A DNA stretch of 64,000 nucleotides. It comes from Shimia isoporae (GTDB lineage: Bacteria > Pseudomonadota > Alphaproteobacteria > Rhodobacterales > Rhodobacteraceae). Position numbers and translations under genes: made by a program. This document shows positions 50,639-60,243 of the stretch, piece after piece (positions within the stretch are counted from its first letter, which is position 1; every line of letters begins with the position of its first letter). The notes under the pieces were generated by a model. It searched no databases, was not told the DNA's origin, and worked only from the letters and a program-made list of their open reading frames with translations. The stretch lies in assembly GCF_004346865.1 (NCBI RefSeq), contig NZ_SMGR01000001.1, positions 992,001 to 1,056,000 of the forward strand, given 5' to 3'.

Positions 50639-53116
50639 TCAACCTGCGGCGCGATCAGCCGGTTTGAAATTGATGCTTTCGTCGGCCGTGAAGCGACCGC
50701 CAGCGATTTTGCGGATCTTCTGATCGCGCAGGAGTTGGCCAAAGCTGCGTAGGCTTTCCTCGCGGGAGAATTCCTCTTCGTTTATGTCGCGCGCCATGCG
50801 GATCAGCATTGGACGCGAGAACCGCTCCTGACCTTTGACAAAGGTCACGTATGCCGCCGCTGCTTCGAGAATCTGCGGCATAGTGGCAGCGCCGACAGAT
50901 TTGGCGTAGTCGGCAAAGCCGCCCTGCACCGAGGCAACGGAGCCGACCGGAGCAGCAGACCGCGCGATTTCTTCGCGGTCTATCCGGTCGGATGACACCC
51001 GGCGCGGGCGAACAGGAACGCGCCGTGGGGCCTTGGTTTCTTCTTCTGCCGCAGCTGCAGGCGCCTTGGCGGGGGCATCCTGCGGCGCGTCGATGCGCTG
51101 CTCGGCCACCAGCTTAAGCGGAGCCGCGGAGCCGCGGGGCTTGGATTTTTCGGCAGTACTGCCGTCCTTGCCGCCGGGTACAGCGCGGACAACACTTGCT
51201 AGGTCGTCGCGATAGGCAACGGTGTCATCTTTGTCTGCTGTACCGTTTCCTGCGGCTTTTTCGGCGCGGGTGGCGGCGACAGCGGCACGCAGATGCGCGA
51301 TGGCACGGCGACGGCGTGAGCCTTCGGGTTCTTCCAATTCGCTGTTGGCTTTTGCCATCAGACGCGACAGGTCAGGTTCGGCATGTGTCGACTCGACCGG
51401 CTTGGACGACTGAGGTTCCTCCACAGGGGCTTCGGACGTTTCCTCGGTCTCCTCAAGCGCGGCGTCCTCGGCGTAGTCGTCTTCCTGCTCGATGGAAGCG
51501 GTCAGTTCTTCCGGCGCGGTGTCTGTCAGACCCGCTTCCGGTTGCGCCGTGACGTCGCCTTTGAGTTCCGCTTCGACCTGGGCCAATTCTGCCATCAGGT
51601 CGGCTTCATCCTCGGGCGTAAGGGCGCTGTCAGCTACGGCATGAGCCGGAGCGGCGTCCTCGGCAAAAATGTCCTCGTCGTCGTCGGCATAGTCGTCTTC
51701 TTCATCGTCCACGGCTTCGGCTTCGAGCAAACCGGAGGCAACAGCCTCTTCGAAGTCCGCTTTTTTCATGCGCACGACACGGGCGCGTAGCGCCGGTTTT
51801 GCAGTTTCTTCAGCCGAAGCTTCGACGACGTCATTTTCAGCGTCCGCTTCGTCTGCTTCCTCAGCGGCGTCGAGTATGTCGGACACTGGCTGGATTTTCG
51901 GAGCGAAGATATCGGAGATGTCGTCGTCTTCGGCATCGTACACAGTGGCGGCCGGCGCGTCCTCGGCGACCTCCAGGTCACGTGCGTGCTCGTCTTCGGA
52001 GAACCCGTCTTCGTCGGCGGTGCTGTTGCCGCGGGCAACTACTGCGCGGATGCGCTCGAGTTTGGCCGCGATGGAGTTTTGCTCATAGTCGGAGGCGGGC
52101 TCTTCCTCGTCCCAGTCGTCCGATACATCGTCAGCTTCTGCAACCGGGTCGAGGATTTCGACGTCCGGCACGTCAATATCTTGAACGTCGTCGGAGTTGT
52201 CCTCGGCAACCGAAGGTGTGTCTTCGGCAATGGCAGCTTGAATGCTGTCTTGCAGAACAAGTACGTCAGCCGCTGCCAGAGAGTCGAAAACGTCATCGGC
52301 TTCGGCCTCTTCGATTTCGGCGTCAAAGGATTCTTCTGCCGCAACATAGTCGACGGTTTCTTCTTCCTGTTCGTCTTCGGAAGCGGCCTCTGCGACTGCG
52401 CCAAGATCGACGCCGTCGGCATCATCCGCTTCGGAAGAGGGCGCTTCGTCGGTTTCCGCCATTTCGTGAACCGGAGCTTCTTCCCCATCGCCAGCCTTGT
52501 CAGACTCTACAATGTCTGTGACTTCCATTTCGGCAGGCGCTTCGACGGTCTCTTCTGCAGCATCTTCATCGCTTTCCGAAATGGCCTCTACGGTCGCAGC
52601 AGCAGCGCTTGCTACGGCGACATCCGCAACATCCGCGCCGGCTGCATCGTCTTGCGTAGATGCTTCTTCAGCGGCTTCATCATTTTCTGAAACGACAACC
52701 GCTTCAGCTGTTTCCTGATCCACCACAACAGGTGCTTCGGGAGCAATGTCTTGCGCTGCTTCATCGTGCGCCGTGTCATGAGCCTCAGCGAGGGAAACTT
52801 CTTCGACTTCGGGAGCAGTGTCTTCGGCTGTGTCGTTAGCCACAGGTTCGGGGGCAACACGATCGGCAGCGCTGAGCACGATGGCGCCTTGATCCATGCG
52901 CGCACTCACGCGGCGTTCGATTTCGCGCTCGGCAATGCGAGCGAGCATTTCGGCATCAGGGGTCGGAGGCTCGGCTCCGAAGTAGCGATCATCAGCGGCC
53001 AGATCGCGGAAGTACTCCGCAATCGCCTTCATCGTATCGAATGAATCCTCGAACCCCTCAAGGGTACACGAGAAAGTCCCGTAGGAAACCGTAAGCACTT
53101 TGTTATTCGTAACCAT
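50639..53116 (-). CDS. Large acidic low-complexity protein, conserved termini
   Basis: The 825-residue product starts at ATG 53116 (MVTNNKVLTVSYGTFSC). The N-terminal ~75 residues (GTFSCTLEGFEDSFDTMKAIAEYFRDLAADDRYFGAEPP) and C-terminal ~130 residues (ending FGQLLRDQKIRKIAGGRFTADES) look folded and conserved. Between them about 550 residues are dominated by Ala, Glu, Asp and Val (e.g. EEVDLAEAH-like stretches), predicted disordered and extremely acidic, with a few Arg-rich pieces (SRRRRAIAHLRAAVAATRAEKAA). Relatives in Rhodobacteraceae are sometimes labelled CheA, which the sequence does not support. No signal peptide or membrane span. Confidence 0.82.
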   Translation of the reverse strand: MVTNNKVLTVSYGTFSCTLEGFEDSFDTMKAIAEYFRDLAADDRYFGAEPPTPDAEMLARIAEREIERRVSARMDQGAIVLSAADRVAPEPVANDTAEDTAPEVEEVSLAEAHDTAHDEAAQDIAPEAPVVVDQETAEAVVVSENDEAAEEASTQDDAAGADVADVAVASAAAATVEAISESDEDAAEETVEAPAEMEVTDIVESDKAGDGEEAPVHEMAETDEAPSSEADDADGVDLGAVAEAASEDEQEEETVDYVAAEESFDAEIEEAEADDVFDSLAAADVLVLQDSIQAAIAEDTPSVAEDNSDDVQDIDVPDVEILDPVAEADDVSDDWDEEEPASDYEQNSIAAKLERIRAVVARGNSTADEDGFSEDEHARDLEVAEDAPAATVYDAEDDDISDIFAPKIQPVSDILDAAEEADEADAENDVVEASAEETAKPALRARVVRMKKADFEEAVASGLLEAEAVDDEEDDYADDDEDIFAEDAAPAHAVADSALTPEDEADLMAELAQVEAELKGDVTAQPEAGLTDTAPEELTASIEQEDDYAEDAALEETEETSEAPVEEPQSSKPVESTHAEPDLSRLMAKANSELEEPEGSRRRRAIAHLRAAVAATRAEKAAGNGTADKDDTVAYRDDLASVVRAVPGGKDGSTAEKSKPRGSAAPLKLVAEQRIDAPQDAPAKAPAAAAEEETKAPRRVPVRPRRVSSDRIDREEIARSAAPVGSVASVQGGFADYAKSVGAATMPQILEAAAAYVTFVKGQERFSRPMLIRMARDINEEEFSREESLRSFGQLLRDQKIRKIAGGRFTADESINFKPADRAAG

Positions 53117-53257
53117 TGAATTCGGGTCCTTTGCACTGCTCGACTTTCTCTTTACCACGGCAGGAAAGTCGAAACGTGACCGATTCTGTGCAACGCAGGG
53201 TATCATTTTGGGGCCAAATTGTGACTTGGCCAACAAGTTGAGGCGAAAAAGGCGTTC

Positions 53258-53938
53258 ATGACCGCGATTGTTGAAAGTCTGGAACTAATCACACTCGTAG
53301 GGGCGGGTTCGTTAACGAATGCAGACGTAATCGAGGCGACTCAGGTTGCACCCCGAGTCGTTGCGGCAGATGGGGGCGCAGCCCATTGCCTCGATTTCGA
53401 GCTGGCTGTGGAGGCTGTTATCGGAGATTTCGACTCGATTCCTGCGCGGGTTCTGTCGGAAATTCCTGCAAACAGGATGCACCGGATTGCGGAGCAAGAG
53501 ACCACCGATTTCGACAAGGCGCTGCGCTCAATCGAGGCTCCGCTGGTGGTGGGAATCGGGTTCGGTGGCGCTCGCGTTGACCATCACCTGGCGGCTTTCA
53601 ATACGCTCGTGCGATTGTCTCACCGGCAATGTGTCTTGTTGGGAGGCGAAGACGTCGTCTTTACCGCGCCTCCAAAGTTAACGCTCGATTTGGCTGCGGG
53701 AACGCGGGTGTCCTTGTTTCCCATGACACACCTTACGGGGCGTTCGGAGGGGCTTGAGTGGCCTTTGGAGGGGCTGAGCCTTGCGCCAAATGGGAGAGTG
53801 GGGACATCCAATGCGGCGAAAGGACCGGTGCATCTCGAGGTAGGCGCGCCAGGCATGCTTGTTATACTACCGCGGTCCTGTTTGCAGGAAGCGGTCAGGG
53901 CGCTGACTGACTCTGGCGCAAGCTGGCCCGTTCCCTGA
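53258..53938 (+). CDS. thiN: Thiamine pyrophosphokinase
   Basis: The 226-residue enzyme adds pyrophosphate to thiamine. Signatures are VVAADGGAAH (residues ~36-45), IGDFDSIP, TTDFDKALR and GGARVDHHLAAFN; the acidic residues bind Mg-ATP and the thiamine pyrimidine. The C-terminal beta domain is present. It ends 44 bases inside the convergent EamA gene. Thiamine uptake genes are not adjacent. Confidence 0.9.
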   Translation: MTAIVESLELITLVGAGSLTNADVIEATQVAPRVVAADGGAAHCLDFELAVEAVIGDFDSIPARVLSEIPANRMHRIAEQETTDFDKALRSIEAPLVVGIGFGGARVDHHLAAFNTLVRLSHRQCVLLGGEDVVFTAPPKLTLDLAAGTRVSLFPMTHLTGRSEGLEWPLEGLSLAPNGRVGTSNAAKGPVHLEVGAPGMLVILPRSCLQEAVRALTDSGASWPVP

Positions 53939-54818
53939 AAACAATATAAAGACCCGCCCCCATGGTGACGCAGATGCCAAGCGCGGCCAGTCCGTTGGGT
54001 AAGTCTGCAAACACAATCCAGCCGACCAGCGCTGCAATCGGTATCTCGATGTATTGCATAGGGGCCAGCGTAGCCGCAGGCGCATATCTCAGTGACCACG
54101 TCATAAAGAGATGTCCAACCGTACCTGCAATCCCCACTGCGACCAAAAGCCAGATGATGTCGCCCTGAGGCACAATAACTTCCAGGTCAGCGACCCCGCT
54201 CGATGCCCCGAAGTAAAGCACCGGCAAAAGCAAAACGGTCGCGATGACGCCGGACACAGCCTGCATTGAAATCGGATCCACATCCTTTGCGATTTTGCGA
54301 GTGATCAGCATGAAGAAGGCAAAAATGAACGCCACTGCGAGTGGAAGTAGGGCAGGAGCGCCGACTTTGGCGAAGCTGGGCTGGATCACCATCAGGGTGC
54401 CAACAAACCCGACCACACATGCAAGAAGGCGGCGGAGGCCGACTTCTTCGTGCAATACATATTTGCCCAGGAGCAGCATGATGAAAGGCATTACGAAGGC
54501 GATGGCGACTGCATCGGCCAGAGGTAGATAACGCAGGGAAGTGAACATGCACGCGATGCCGGCGATGTGCAGCAAGGTGCGCCAGATGACCAGTTGGAAT
54601 ACCCGCGTTGACATGCGCCAGTGGCGCCGCGTCAGGATGACGATCGGTATCAGGATGGCCGCCTGAACGGAGAACCGTACAAAAACCAGCTGTGCCATCG
54701 GCATTTGTGTGGACAGGAGTTTGGCGAGGGCGTCGCCGACTGGAGCCATAACGCAAAATCCCAGCATCAGCATGATGCCGAGCAATGGGTGGTCCCGGGT
54801 ATCTGAATGACCGTTCAT
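53895..54818 (-). CDS. EamA/DMT family transporter
   Basis: The 307-residue product has ten predicted helices in two EamA repeats (first half around FVRFSVQAAILIPIV, second around ISMQAVSGVIATVLLLP and TVGHLFMTWSLRYAPAA). DMT transporters export metabolites or amino acids. The last ~14 codons overlap the convergent thiN gene in opposite sense (53895-53938). No regulator adjacent. Confidence 0.88.
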   Translation of the reverse strand: MNGHSDTRDHPLLGIMLMLGFCVMAPVGDALAKLLSTQMPMAQLVFVRFSVQAAILIPIVILTRRHWRMSTRVFQLVIWRTLLHIAGIACMFTSLRYLPLADAVAIAFVMPFIMLLLGKYVLHEEVGLRRLLACVVGFVGTLMVIQPSFAKVGAPALLPLAVAFIFAFFMLITRKIAKDVDPISMQAVSGVIATVLLLPVLYFGASSGVADLEVIVPQGDIIWLLVAVGIAGTVGHLFMTWSLRYAPAATLAPMQYIEIPIAALVGWIVFADLPNGLAALGICVTMGAGLYIVFRERASLRQSQSAP

Positions 54819-54873
54819 TTTTGCACGCTAGGCGTGCCAGACGAAGAAGGCAATTGGCGAAATGCCCTTGGCG

Positions 54874-55344
54874 TCAGAATACCGAGATCCCAGCCTGGAC
54901 CGGACGTTCCAAATATGTGGACAGCGCGACATAGGTTTTTGTCGCCGTGACCTCCGGCAATTTGTAGATGCGCTCAAGAAGGGATTCCATGGCCTTGGGG
55001 TTTTCCATACGCACCTTGAGCAACATGCATGTGTCGCCTGTCACCGAGTGGATTTCTTCTACCTCGGGCAGGTTCGCCAGATTCATTATGCCATCACTTT
55101 TGCCCCAGCCTGATGTGTCCACATGAATGAAGGCAAGAAAGTCTTTGCCGGTCATTGCCGGATCCAGATGCGCGGAGACCCCCGAAATTCGACCGTTGGC
55201 CTTGTAACGTTTCACACGTTCATGAACCGCGGGAGGTGACAGGCCGACTTTGTCACCAAGGGTGGCGTAGCTTTGCTCCGCATCCTCAGTCAGAAGGCCT
55301 AATAATTTTCGGTCAATGCCGTCCAAACCTTGTTTGTCTTTCAT
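54874..55344 (-). CDS. Lrp/AsnC family transcriptional regulator
   Basis: The 156-residue product has an N-terminal HTH (GIDRKLLGLLTEDAEQSYATLGDKVGLSPPAVHERVKRYKANGRISG) and an AsnC-type RAM ligand domain (EVEEIHSVTGDTCMLLKVRMENPKAMESLLERIYKLPEV). It is divergent from the MFS exporter gene across 97 bases with palindromic half-sites, so it probably controls that exporter in response to an amino acid. Confidence 0.9.
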   Translation of the reverse strand: MKDKQGLDGIDRKLLGLLTEDAEQSYATLGDKVGLSPPAVHERVKRYKANGRISGVSAHLDPAMTGKDFLAFIHVDTSGWGKSDGIMNLANLPEVEEIHSVTGDTCMLLKVRMENPKAMESLLERIYKLPEVTATKTYVALSTYLERPVQAGISVF

Positions 55345-55351
55345 GCTGTCT

Positions 55352-55397
55352 GAATCTCATTCGATTTTTTCAAGAAACCTCAGAATTATGTACAATT
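55352..55397. promoter_or_regulatory. Candidate Lrp-family sites between the divergent regulator and MFS genes
   Basis: GAAT-CTC-ATTC (55352-55362) is a short inverted repeat next to the regulator start, and AATTATGTACAATT (55384-55397) is palindromic at ten of fourteen positions. Both are in the 97-base divergent promoter region. Weak evidence only. Confidence 0.35.
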
Positions 55398-55441
55398 AAA
55401 TCGCGAATGAAACTACTGATTTCTCAAGTTTGGAGGAATCA

Positions 55442-56590
55442 ATGAAAGCTGTTTGGATATTGATGTGCGCCATTGGTGTGGTCGGCGCGAACTCGTTGGT
55501 TCTGAGCCCTATTGCAACCGAGGTGGCGACCGCTTTTGCAGGGCGGGATGCCGCTGATGTGATGCTTGCTTCGGCTGTCTATGGTGCCGGAACCGCGCTA
55601 AGTGCGTTGTTTCTTGCACCACAGGCTGATCGCATCGGGTTGAAACGCGCATTGCTTTGGGCGCTAAGTATTCTCGCAGCTGCGCTTTTGCTCAGTGCTT
55701 CCGCGCCCTCGCTGACCATCTTGATTGTCGCACAGGGCATTACGGGCATCGGTGCAGGTTTGGCTTTGCCCGCGATTTATGGGTTGGCCGCGGATGTGTC
55801 GCCAAAAGGGCAGGAGAGCGCGACGCTTGGCAAAGTGCTCACAGGCTGGACTTTGAGCCTTGTCGCGGGCGTGTCACTGTCTGCTGTACTCGCAGATGTT
55901 TTGCATTGGCGGGCTGTCTTTGCGGTTATGGCTTTGGCAAGTGTCTTGCTTTGGTTGTTGGTCGCGCGGCTAGACGTCCCCCGGAAGGCCGTGGCGGACG
56001 TATCCACGTCTCCGCTCAGCGCGTTTCGTGTGGCCGGAGTGAAACCGGTCTTGGTGGCCGTCGCGGCATTCATGGCCGCTTTTTACGGCACCTATGCCTT
56101 TCTTGGTACACATATGACCGCCACCCTGGGCTACGGCACGGCGGTGGCGGGAGTAGCGTCTTTGGCCTACGGGATCGGGTTTGGCGTGGTCGCGCCGCTG
56201 GACAAACTGATAGACCGTTTTGGTGCTGTGCGGGCGGCGCCGGTGGTATTCGGTGCCTTGACGCTGGTTTATGTTCTGATGTCGGCGCTTGGGCAAAGTG
56301 GCACAGCCGTTCTGGTTGTTTGCCTTCTTTGGGGGGGCATCAATCATCTGGGTTTGAACATCATGGTCGGGCAGTTGAGTGCTTTGTCTGTCAGCCAGCG
56401 TAGCGCCATTCTGGGGCTCTATAGCACCACAACCTATGTTGCGATGTTTGCCGGCACAGCACTGTTCAAAGAGGCATACAGCGTCATCGGGTTTCAGGGC
56501 ATCGCGCTATTGTCTGCGGCCTGTGTCCTACCGGCTGTTGCAGGCGCGGTTTGGCGATTGCGGCGCCCGGTGTTGCGGCCTGCTGAATAA
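55442..56590 (+). CDS. MFS transporter
   Basis: The 382-residue product has about 12 helices and MFS features: an initial MKAVWILMCAIGVVGANSLVLSPIATEVA, the DRIGLKRAL loop (motif A-like) near 66, and LAYGIGFGVVAPLDKLIDRFGAVRAAP in the second half. It resembles sugar or drug exporters of the arabinose-efflux type (COG2814-like). GGAGGAA precedes the ATG. Regulation by the divergent Lrp protein is likely; substrate unknown. Confidence 0.88.
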   Translation: MKAVWILMCAIGVVGANSLVLSPIATEVATAFAGRDAADVMLASAVYGAGTALSALFLAPQADRIGLKRALLWALSILAAALLLSASAPSLTILIVAQGITGIGAGLALPAIYGLAADVSPKGQESATLGKVLTGWTLSLVAGVSLSAVLADVLHWRAVFAVMALASVLLWLLVARLDVPRKAVADVSTSPLSAFRVAGVKPVLVAVAAFMAAFYGTYAFLGTHMTATLGYGTAVAGVASLAYGIGFGVVAPLDKLIDRFGAVRAAPVVFGALTLVYVLMSALGQSGTAVLVVCLLWGGINHLGLNIMVGQLSALSVSQRSAILGLYSTTTYVAMFAGTALFKEAYSVIGFQGIALLSAACVLPAVAGAVWRLRRPVLRPAE

Positions 56591-56619
56591 AAAAACGGGC
56601 CAGCGAAGTCGCCGGCCCG
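56589..56619 (-). terminator. Terminator after acs
   Basis: An 11-pair stem (56596-56606 with 56609-56619, one G-T) is followed on the minus strand by seven T (A tract 56589-56595). It overlaps the stop codon of the convergent MFS gene and lies 48 bases past the acs stop. Confidence 0.8.
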
Positions 56620-56666
56620 ACAGGGAGTGGGTTCGGGCCAATTGGGAAGCCCGAACCGGGGGAAAT

Positions 56667-58613
56667 TCAGCGGTTCATCCGGTTTTCGATCAGATCGTCC
56701 ACAACCTGAGGCTCTGCCAGTGTGGAGGTATCCCCGAGTGCGCCGTAGTCGTTTTCGGCGATTTTTCTGAGGATGCGTCGCATGATTTTGCCGGAGCGTG
56801 TTTTCGGCAGGCCCGGGGCCCACTGGATGAGGTCGGGACTTGCGATCGGTCCGATCTCGGTGCGGACCCAGGTGCGGAGTTCTTTTTTGAGCTCGTCGCT
56901 GGGTTCCTGATCGTTCATCAGCGTCACGTAGCAGTAGATGCCCTGACCCTTGATGTCATGCGGGTAGCCCACCACGGCGGCCTCGGCCACGGCAGCATGC
57001 GCCACCAGCGCGCTTTCGACCTCGGCGGTGCCCATGCGGTGGCCCGACACGTTGATCACGTCGTCGACGCGACCGGTGATCCAGTAGTCGCCATCCGCGT
57101 CGCGGCGGCAGCCGTCGCCGGCGAAGTAGTAGTTCTTGTAGTCGGCGAAGTAGGTCTTCTCGAAGCGCTCGTGATCGCCCCAGACGGTGCGCATCTGGCT
57201 CGGCCAGCTGTCCTTGATCGCCAGCACGCCCTCGACATCATTGCCGGTGATCTCTTCGCCGGACTGCGGGTCCAGCACCACCGGATGCACGCCGAAGAAC
57301 GGTTTCATCGCCGCGCCGGGCTTGGTCGCATGGGCGCCGGGCAGGGGGGTCATCATGTGACCGCCGGTCTCGGTCTGCCACCAGGTGTCCACGATCGGGC
57401 AGCGGCCGCCGCCGACCACGTCATTGTACCAGGTCCAGGCCTCCGGGTTGATCGGTTCGCCCACGGTGCCAAGGATGCGCAGGCTGCTGAGGTCGCATTT
57501 CTCGACATATTCGTTGCCCTGACCCATCAGGGCCCGCAGCGCGGTGGGGGCGGTGTAGAACTGGTTGACCTTGTGCTTCTCGCAGACCTGCCAGAAGCGC
57601 GATGCGTCCGGATAGGTCGGCACACCCTCAAACATCAGCGTGGTCGCGCCATTGGCCAGGGGCCCATAGACAATGTAGCTGTGGCCGGTGACCCAGCCCA
57701 CATCCGCCGTGCACCAGAAGATGTCGCCGTCCTTGTAGTCGAAGGTGTACTCATGGGTCATCGAGGCATAGACGATGTAGCCGCCGGTGGTGTGCACCAC
57801 GCCCTTGGGCTGACCGGTGGAACCGGACGTGTAGAGAATGAAGAGCGGGTCTTCGGCGTTCATCTCTGCGGGTTTGCAGTAGTCGTCCGCCTCCAGCACC
57901 ATTTCGTTGTAGTCAAAGTCGCGGCCGTTGATCCAGGTGGTCTGGTCGCCGGTGCGCTTGACCACGAGGCATTTGACCGTGTCCTTGGTGTGCAGCAGCG
58001 CGGCATCGGCGTTGGACTTGAGCGCGGTCTTGCGCCCGCCACGGGGGGCGGTGTCGGCGGTGATCACCACCTTTGCATCGCAGCCGTTGATGCGGGCGGC
58101 CAGCGCGTCGGGGCTGAAGCCGGCAAAGACAATGGAATGGATGGCGCCGATGCGGGCGCAGGCGAGCATGGCATAGGCCGCCTCGGGGATCATCGGCAGA
58201 TAGATCACCACGCGGTCGCCCTTGCGTACGCCAAGCTCCTCGAGCACGTTGGCAAAGCGGCAGACGCGGCGGTGCAGTTCGGCATAGGTGATGTGCTGCG
58301 CGGGTTCGTCCGGGCTGTCGGGCTCCCAGATGATCGCGGTCTGCCCGCCGCGCTCGGCGAGGTGGCGGTCGATACAGTTGGCCGACACGTTCAGGGTGCC
58401 GTCTTCGAACCACTTGATGTCCACATTGCCCGGCGCAAACGACGTGTTCTTCACCGTCGTGAAAGGCTTGATCCAATCAACACGCTGACCATGCTCGCGC
58501 CAGAAACCATCTGGGTCACTAATAGACGACGCGTACATGGATGCGTAATTGTCGGGGTTAATGTGCGCGTTGGCGGTCATTTCCGCGGACGGGGCATAGG
58601 TTTTGTCAGACAT
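56667..58613 (-). CDS. acs: Acetyl-CoA synthetase
   Basis: The 648-residue AMP-forming ligase activates acetate to acetyl-CoA. It has the P-loop-like [11 protein letters not shown], the GVPTYPD and TWWQTETGG (A5-like) motifs, the [31 protein letters not shown] (A8 region) and the catalytic lysine in [10 protein letters not shown] near the C-terminus. The interior of the gene (about 56940-58370) is much richer in GC (70-77 % in sampled lines) than both ends (48-62 %), a sharp mosaic. Not operonic with the liv genes. Confidence 0.96.
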   Translation of the reverse strand: MSDKTYAPSAEMTANAHINPDNYASMYASSISDPDGFWREHGQRVDWIKPFTTVKNTSFAPGNVDIKWFEDGTLNVSANCIDRHLAERGGQTAIIWEPDSPDEPAQHITYAELHRRVCRFANVLEELGVRKGDRVVIYLPMIPEAAYAMLACARIGAIHSIVFAGFSPDALAARINGCDAKVVITADTAPRGGRKTALKSNADAALLHTKDTVKCLVVKRTGDQTTWINGRDFDYNEMVLEADDYCKPAEMNAEDPLFILYTSGSTGQPKGVVHTTGGYIVYASMTHEYTFDYKDGDIFWCTADVGWVTGHSYIVYGPLANGATTLMFEGVPTYPDASRFWQVCEKHKVNQFYTAPTALRALMGQGNEYVEKCDLSSLRILGTVGEPINPEAWTWYNDVVGGGRCPIVDTWWQTETGGHMMTPLPGAHATKPGAAMKPFFGVHPVVLDPQSGEEITGNDVEGVLAIKDSWPSQMRTVWGDHERFEKTYFADYKNYYFAGDGCRRDADGDYWITGRVDDVINVSGHRMGTAEVESALVAHAAVAEAAVVGYPHDIKGQGIYCYVTLMNDQEPSDELKKELRTWVRTEIGPIASPDLIQWAPGLPKTRSGKIMRRILRKIAENDYGALGDTSTLAEPQVVDDLIENRMNR

Positions 58614-58706
58614 AGTCGTACCTCGTGTAGTCCTGTTTGAGGCGAGCGTAGGCGGCTGCGCCCAACTGTCAATCAGACCTTGGGCGCAGCCGGCAAGTTT
58701 CTGCGA

Positions 58707-59462
58707 TCAGATCGCGAGGTATTCGGCCCGCAGCTCTTCGTTCTGAAGAACTTCGTCCGCGGCGCCGTCAAAAACCACAGACCCGGTATCGAGGATCACC
58801 GACCGGTCGGCCAGTTCCAGTGCACGCACCGCGTTTTGTTCGACGATCACTGTGGTGATGCCTTGTTCCTTGATGATGCGGAGAGTTTTTTCGATCTCGT
58901 CCACGATCACAGGCGCCAGCCCTTCATAGGGTTCGTCGAGCAAGAGCACTTTGATGTCGCGGCTAAGGGCGCGTGCAATCGAAAGCATTTGTTGTTCGCC
59001 GCCGGAGAGAGTCACGCCTTCTTGTTTGCGACGCTCGCCGAGGCGGGGGAAGAGCTCATAGAGGCGCTCTTTGGACCAGCCGATGGGCGGGGCGATCTGG
59101 GCTAGGTCGAGGTTTTCCTCAACCGTCAGGCCGGGAATGATGCGGCGATCTTCCGGAACGAGGCCAATGCCGGCCTGTGCCGCCTCATGGCTTTTCATCA
59201 GGTGAAGGGGCTGGTGGTCGAGCCAGATCTCGCCGTGAGTCACCTGAGGATTGTCCATGCGGGCAATCGAGCGCAGGGTTGAGGTCTTGCCGGCGCCATT
59301 GCGGCCCAGAAGGGCGAGAATTTCACCTTCGTGCACATTGAAGCTGATGTTCTGAACGATGTAGCTTTCGCCGTAATAGCTCTCCATGTTCCAGACAGAG
59401 AGGAAAGCAGGGGCTGTTTCGGCCAGATTGTGGCCTTTTGAGAAGTCGGGTTTGACGTTCAT
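58707..59462 (-). CDS. livF: Branched-chain amino acid-type ABC ATPase LivF
   Basis: The 251-residue ATPase starts at ATG 59462 after AAGGGAAC; in-frame extension to 59717 overlaps livG and is a shadow. Walker A GRNGAGKTS, signature LSGGEQQ, Walker B VLLLDEPYEGLAP. It is last of the five-gene operon and pairs with livG. Confidence 0.92.
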   Translation of the reverse strand: MNVKPDFSKGHNLAETAPAFLSVWNMESYYGESYIVQNISFNVHEGEILALLGRNGAGKTSTLRSIARMDNPQVTHGEIWLDHQPLHLMKSHEAAQAGIGLVPEDRRIIPGLTVEENLDLAQIAPPIGWSKERLYELFPRLGERRKQEGVTLSGGEQQMLSIARALSRDIKVLLLDEPYEGLAPVIVDEIEKTLRIIKEQGITTVIVEQNAVRALELADRSVILDTGSVVFDGAADEVLQNEELRAEYLAI

Positions 59463-59475
59463 GTGTCCTGTTCCC

Positions 59476-60231
59476 TTACGCGGCTTCGCCGAGATACGCT
59501 TCACGTACCTTCGGGTGGCCCTTGATGTTTTCCGGATCATCTTCGACCAGCGGAGTGCCTTGCGCCAACACGGTGATGCGCTGCGCAAGAGAGAACACAA
59601 CGTGCATGTCATGTTCGATAATCGCGATTGTGATGTCGCGTTCATCGCTGATCTGCTTGAGCAGGTCGATGGTGTTGTTGGTGTCGGCCCGCGCCATGCC
59701 TGCTGTTGGTTCGTCAAGCAAAAGAAGGCGCGGTTCCTGTGCCAGGCACATGCCGATTTCGAGGCGGCGCTTGTCTCCGCGTGACATGGCGTCGGCGTGC
59801 ATATTGCGCTTGTCGGCCATGTTCATGTCCTCCAGCACCTTTTCGGCGTGCTCCACGACGTCGCGCTCGGACATCATGTTCTTGATGGCATGCATGCGAA
59901 AGGCGCCGTCTCGTTTGGCGAAGCAGGGGATCATCATGTTTTCCATGACGGTCAGCTCGCCAAAGATTTCCGGTGTCTGGAACACGCGGGAAATACCCAT
60001 CTGATTGATTTCGTGAGGGCTGCGGCCGAGCACAGACTGGCCGTCAAACATGACTGAGCCGGTGTCAGGGATCAACTTGCCCACAAGGCAGTTCAGGAGG
60101 GTGGATTTCCCGGCCCCGTTGGGGCCGATGATCGCGTGTACGCTGTTTTCCTTTACGGAGAGGTTCACGTCACCCAGCGCCTGAAGGCCGCCGAACCGCT
60201 TACCTACGTCTTTGACTTCGAGAATTCCCAT
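59476..60231 (-). CDS. livG: Branched-chain amino acid-type ABC ATPase LivG
   Basis: The 251-residue ATPase has Walker A GPNGAGKST, signature SRGDKRRLEIG in place of the canonical LSGGQ (as in many LivG-like ATPases of urea/amide-type systems), and Walker B LLLLDEPTAGMA. It is co-transcribed with livF, 13 bases apart, and with livM. Confidence 0.92.
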   Translation of the reverse strand: MGILEVKDVGKRFGGLQALGDVNLSVKENSVHAIIGPNGAGKSTLLNCLVGKLIPDTGSVMFDGQSVLGRSPHEINQMGISRVFQTPEIFGELTVMENMMIPCFAKRDGAFRMHAIKNMMSERDVVEHAEKVLEDMNMADKRNMHADAMSRGDKRRLEIGMCLAQEPRLLLLDEPTAGMARADTNNTIDLLKQISDERDITIAIIEHDMHVVFSLAQRITVLAQGTPLVEDDPENIKGHPKVREAYLGEAA

Positions 60232-60243
60232 CTGTCGGTCTCC

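Noticed and set aside
51799-52690. Long plus-strand frames opposite the acidic protein
   Set aside because: They arise from repetitive Glu/Asp/Ala codons of the minus-strand gene and encode Arg/Leu-rich nonsense.
50639-53116. Labelling the acidic protein as chemotaxis protein CheA
   Set aside because: No Hpt phosphotransfer, dimerisation or HATPase motif is visible; the acidic repeats explain spurious similarity.
56379-58640. A 753-codon open frame on the plus strand opposite acs
   Set aside because: It is the shadow of the high-GC acs interior; acs has full motifs and the opposite frame has no recognisable domain.
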